A program made the translations under genes and the position numbers. This document shows positions 4,026-5,758 of a stretch of 5,758 bases of DNA, piece after piece (the stretch's first letter is position 1; each line of letters begins with the position of its first letter). The DNA is from JAYKJB01 sp035284745 [NCBI: Candidatus Sericytochromatia bacterium] (GTDB taxonomy: Bacteria > Cyanobacteriota > Sericytochromatia > S15B-MN24), in the NCBI GenBank assembly GCA_035284745.1, contig JAYKIL010000020.1:1-5758 (forward strand). The letters are read 5' to 3'. The notes under the pieces were generated by a model. That model saw only the letters and a list, made by a program, of their open reading frames with translations. It was not told the origin of the DNA and did not search any database.

Positions 4026-5758
4026 TTGTCCCACCCCCACGCCACTCGCACCCCTCCCCTCACCATTGTTCCGAACCCGCAACCAGATTGGGGGCAGGCC
4101 CGTTCGCAGAGATTGGTACTCCGGACTCCTCGGGCCCAATGGGCCGCGTCGGCGACCAGTATCTGCTCGCCTGACGGCTTTTGGGCACCAGAATGTCTGA
4201 GAGTTGACGATGGGGCCACGTGGCGCAGCACTGGAGAGGTATGGCGATACCTTCACTCCGTCTCTTTTCAGCTCTTCGAGGGCGAAAAACTTTTGGATCT
4301 TACGCCTGAAAATGTAGAGGCTTCCCCCGAGCACGTCACCTACCATTACACCGTATCTTCGGGTGGAAAGCTCTCGGTGGCTTACACCCTCGTTCGGTCG
4401 CCCCTCGATGACAGTTCAACGCTTTGCGTCAATTTCTTGCCCGACACCCCTTCGGGCGACTGGCAGGTGCACGTTAAGCCCAACCTGGATATGAGACCCA
4501 TTGAGGGCCTCGCTGACCCTGCCCGCCACCGGGTGAACCCGGTAGACGCGCAACATCTTACGGTGGTCAACCGCAATCATTGGTTGGGGTTTGGCATCAG
4601 CCGACCGGTGGAGTTCGTCCCAGGCCGTGAACAACGTGATGTCAGTTTTCTTTTGGGAACCGGTGACCGACTGTTGCGAGATGGAGAGGTCTATTTCGTT
4701 CCCGCTCACAGCCGTATTTTTTCTCCCGGAATTTGGCGGGCTTCACTTTCCGCCCCCCTCCGAATCCATGTTCACACGGGAAGCCGTGAAGACGCCCTGC
4801 TCAGTTCCCTGGACGAAGTGGCGCCTCACCTTGAAGAATGGTTCCGTCTTCAAGAAACCCGTTACCAAAATTTTGCATCCGGCCTGGCGGTGCGAGACCC
4901 ACGTCTTCATAACCGTATCTATGTGATGGCAGAAAAATTATGGGTGAAGGTGGGTGAGCAGCTTGTCCCTGACACCAATCCATCCGGGATCCGCAGACCG
5001 CACATTCGAGCGACCTTGGAAGGAATTCTGCATAACGGACAGACCTTGCTCAGACTCAACGAGCACGAACGGATCGAACAGATTGTGCGGCGATGTGCTG
5101 AATTGCAGGACCCCCGAACGGGACGTTTTCCAAGCCACTGGCCGGAAAAACACGCAAGCCCGGAAGGGAAATCAAAGCCCAATCCATTGCCTGCAGAATT
5201 TTACGATACGGGCGATCTGGGCCCCCTTCTTTTCACTGTCCTGGATGAATTTCCCCTGCCTTTCGCACAACCGGATACCCACTCCCTTCTGTGGGGAGCA
5301 TTTAAGGGGATGGTCAACGGGTTCAAGGCCGCACGAACGACGAATCGCCTTTCAGGCCCGGTCCTCTTGGAAAACGGTCTCATTTTGAGTGTGGCGCACG
5401 ACAGCTGGATGGACGGAAAACGCACCGTATTTGCAGAACGGCTCACCATCACGGACTTGCCCACCCGTTGCCCCCAGACCTGGCACGTGCAAGACGCTGC
5501 GCAGTTCAAGGACAGCCATTACACGTGGGAGCAGTATCAGTACCCCACGTTTTTTCTGCCCGAACTCAATGCACTGTGGCTTCGCGCGCTGAAGTTCGGC
5601 TTAACCCTCGCGAAGCAAGCGGAAGAAAAAGACTGGGTTGAGGAATTGGCACAGATTGAAAAAACCGCGCTTTCATCTTACAAGCCTGTTTTCTGGAACT
5701 CGCACGCCCAATTTCTTTACAACATTGTGACCTTGGATCGCCGCGTAGATGGAACCCC
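4026..5758 (+). CDS. Glycogen debranching / amylo-alpha-1,6-glucosidase-like protein, cut by the right edge
   Basis: One frame is open from the in-frame TGA at 4002-4004 to the window end (577 codons from TTG 4026). An N-terminal beta-rich domain (~50-270) is followed by an (alpha/alpha)6-type catalytic region from ~285. Landmarks are YDTGDLGPLLF (393-403), HDSWMD (458-463), PELNALWLRALKFG (512-525) and FWN...FLYNIVTLDRRVDGT near the edge. The pattern SWMD ... PE(L/I)NALW ... FWN ... DGT is that of the debranching-enzyme C-terminal domain (PF06202), which hydrolyses alpha-1,6 branch points of glycogen in the cytoplasm. Asp463 is the likely catalytic acid candidate by motif position. No signal peptide is seen. 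The first in-frame ATG is far inside (4491), so the start must be non-ATG. TTG 4026 (GAGG, 6 nt) and GTG 4008 (AAGGG, 8 nt) compete. The first ~50 codons look wrong in this frame and may carry compensating frameshifts (see findings). The family call is fairly sure; the exact specificity is not. Confidence 0.8.
   Translation, partial: MSHPHATRTPPLTIVPNPQPDWGQARSQRLVLRTPRAQWAASATSICSPDGFWAPECLRVDDGATWRSTGEVWRYLHSVSFQLFEGEKLLDLTPENVEASPEHVTYHYTVSSGGKLSVAYTLVRSPLDDSSTLCVNFLPDTPSGDWQVHVKPNLDMRPIEGLADPARHRVNPVDAQHLTVVNRNHWLGFGISRPVEFVPGREQRDVSFLLGTGDRLLRDGEVYFVPAHSRIFSPGIWRASLSAPLRIHVHTGSREDALLSSLDEVAPHLEEWFRLQETRYQNFASGLAVRDPRLHNRIYVMAEKLWVKVGEQLVPDTNPSGIRRPHIRATLEGILHNGQTLLRLNEHERIEQIVRRCAELQDPRTGRFPSHWPEKHASPEGKSKPNPLPAEFYDTGDLGPLLFTVLDEFPLPFAQPDTHSLLWGAFKGMVNGFKAARTTNRLSGPVLLENGLILSVAHDSWMDGKRTVFAERLTITDLPTRCPQTWHVQDAAQFKDSHYTWEQYQYPTFFLPELNALWLRALKFGLTLAKQAEEKDWVEELAQIEKTALSSYKPVFWNSHAQFLYNIVTLDRRVDGT

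Noticed and set aside
4001-4174. Independent 57-codon gene starting at ATG 4001
   Set aside because: The first ~35 residues are Pro/His-rich and the start lies inside the predicted -10 box. Only the last ~10 residues look protein-like, and these are better explained as a frameshifted piece of the debrancher.
3965-4346. Two overlapping minus-strand open frames (88 and 117 codons) opposite the debrancher start
   Set aside because: No domain, no ribosome site of note, low-complexity composition. They overlap both predicted promoters and the debrancher N-terminal domain.
4591-5592. Several short plus- and minus-strand open frames inside the debrancher region
   Set aside because: The uninterrupted frame from 4026 to the window end carries the debranching motifs. 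The others are out-of-frame shadows.

Overview
The window most likely comes from a Gram-negative-type, moderately GC-rich bacterium. It encodes a lipoprotein signal with a lipobox, an outer-membrane beta-barrel ending in phenylalanine, and a bacterial tRNA-Val without an encoded CCA. The phylum cannot be fixed from the sequence alone. A PVC-type lineage such as Verrucomicrobiota is a guess from the gene mix only. All recognisable genes belong to broad, housekeeping-like families. I see no phage, IS element, CRISPR array or defence island.

Layout. Bases 1-649 (minus) hold the N-terminal part of a lipoprotein subtilisin-like (S8) protease that runs off the left edge. A 165-bp divergent gap (650-814) contains a 22-bp perfect-arm palindrome. 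Bases 815-1807 (plus) encode a phosphodiester-glycosidase (NAGPA/DUF2233) domain protein without a visible signal peptide. Converging on it is a minus-strand block read from 3895 down to 1826: a signal-peptide-bearing outer-membrane beta-barrel protein, an AI-2E family (PF01594) membrane transporter 18 nt downstream (taking its SD-supported start), and tRNA-Val(UAC) 53 nt after that. A well-formed sigma70-like promoter (TTGACG-N18-TAGAAT) heads this block.

The 130-bp region 3896-4025 is a divergent promoter region. From about 4026 to the right edge (plus) runs a glycogen-debranching/amylo-alpha-1,6-glucosidase-like protein, cut off by the window end.

How the genes may work together. The only clear co-transcription candidate is beta-barrel - AI-2E transporter - tRNA-Val. 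The barrel/transporter pairing suggests, but does not prove, an envelope function. The debrancher points to storage-glucan metabolism and the subtilase to extracytoplasmic proteolysis. No single pathway joins all five proteins. The most interesting anomaly is the first ~50 codons of the debrancher. There, family-like peptide fragments are scattered over three reading frames, as if three single-base insertions had accumulated (or been introduced by sequencing) and together restored the frame.
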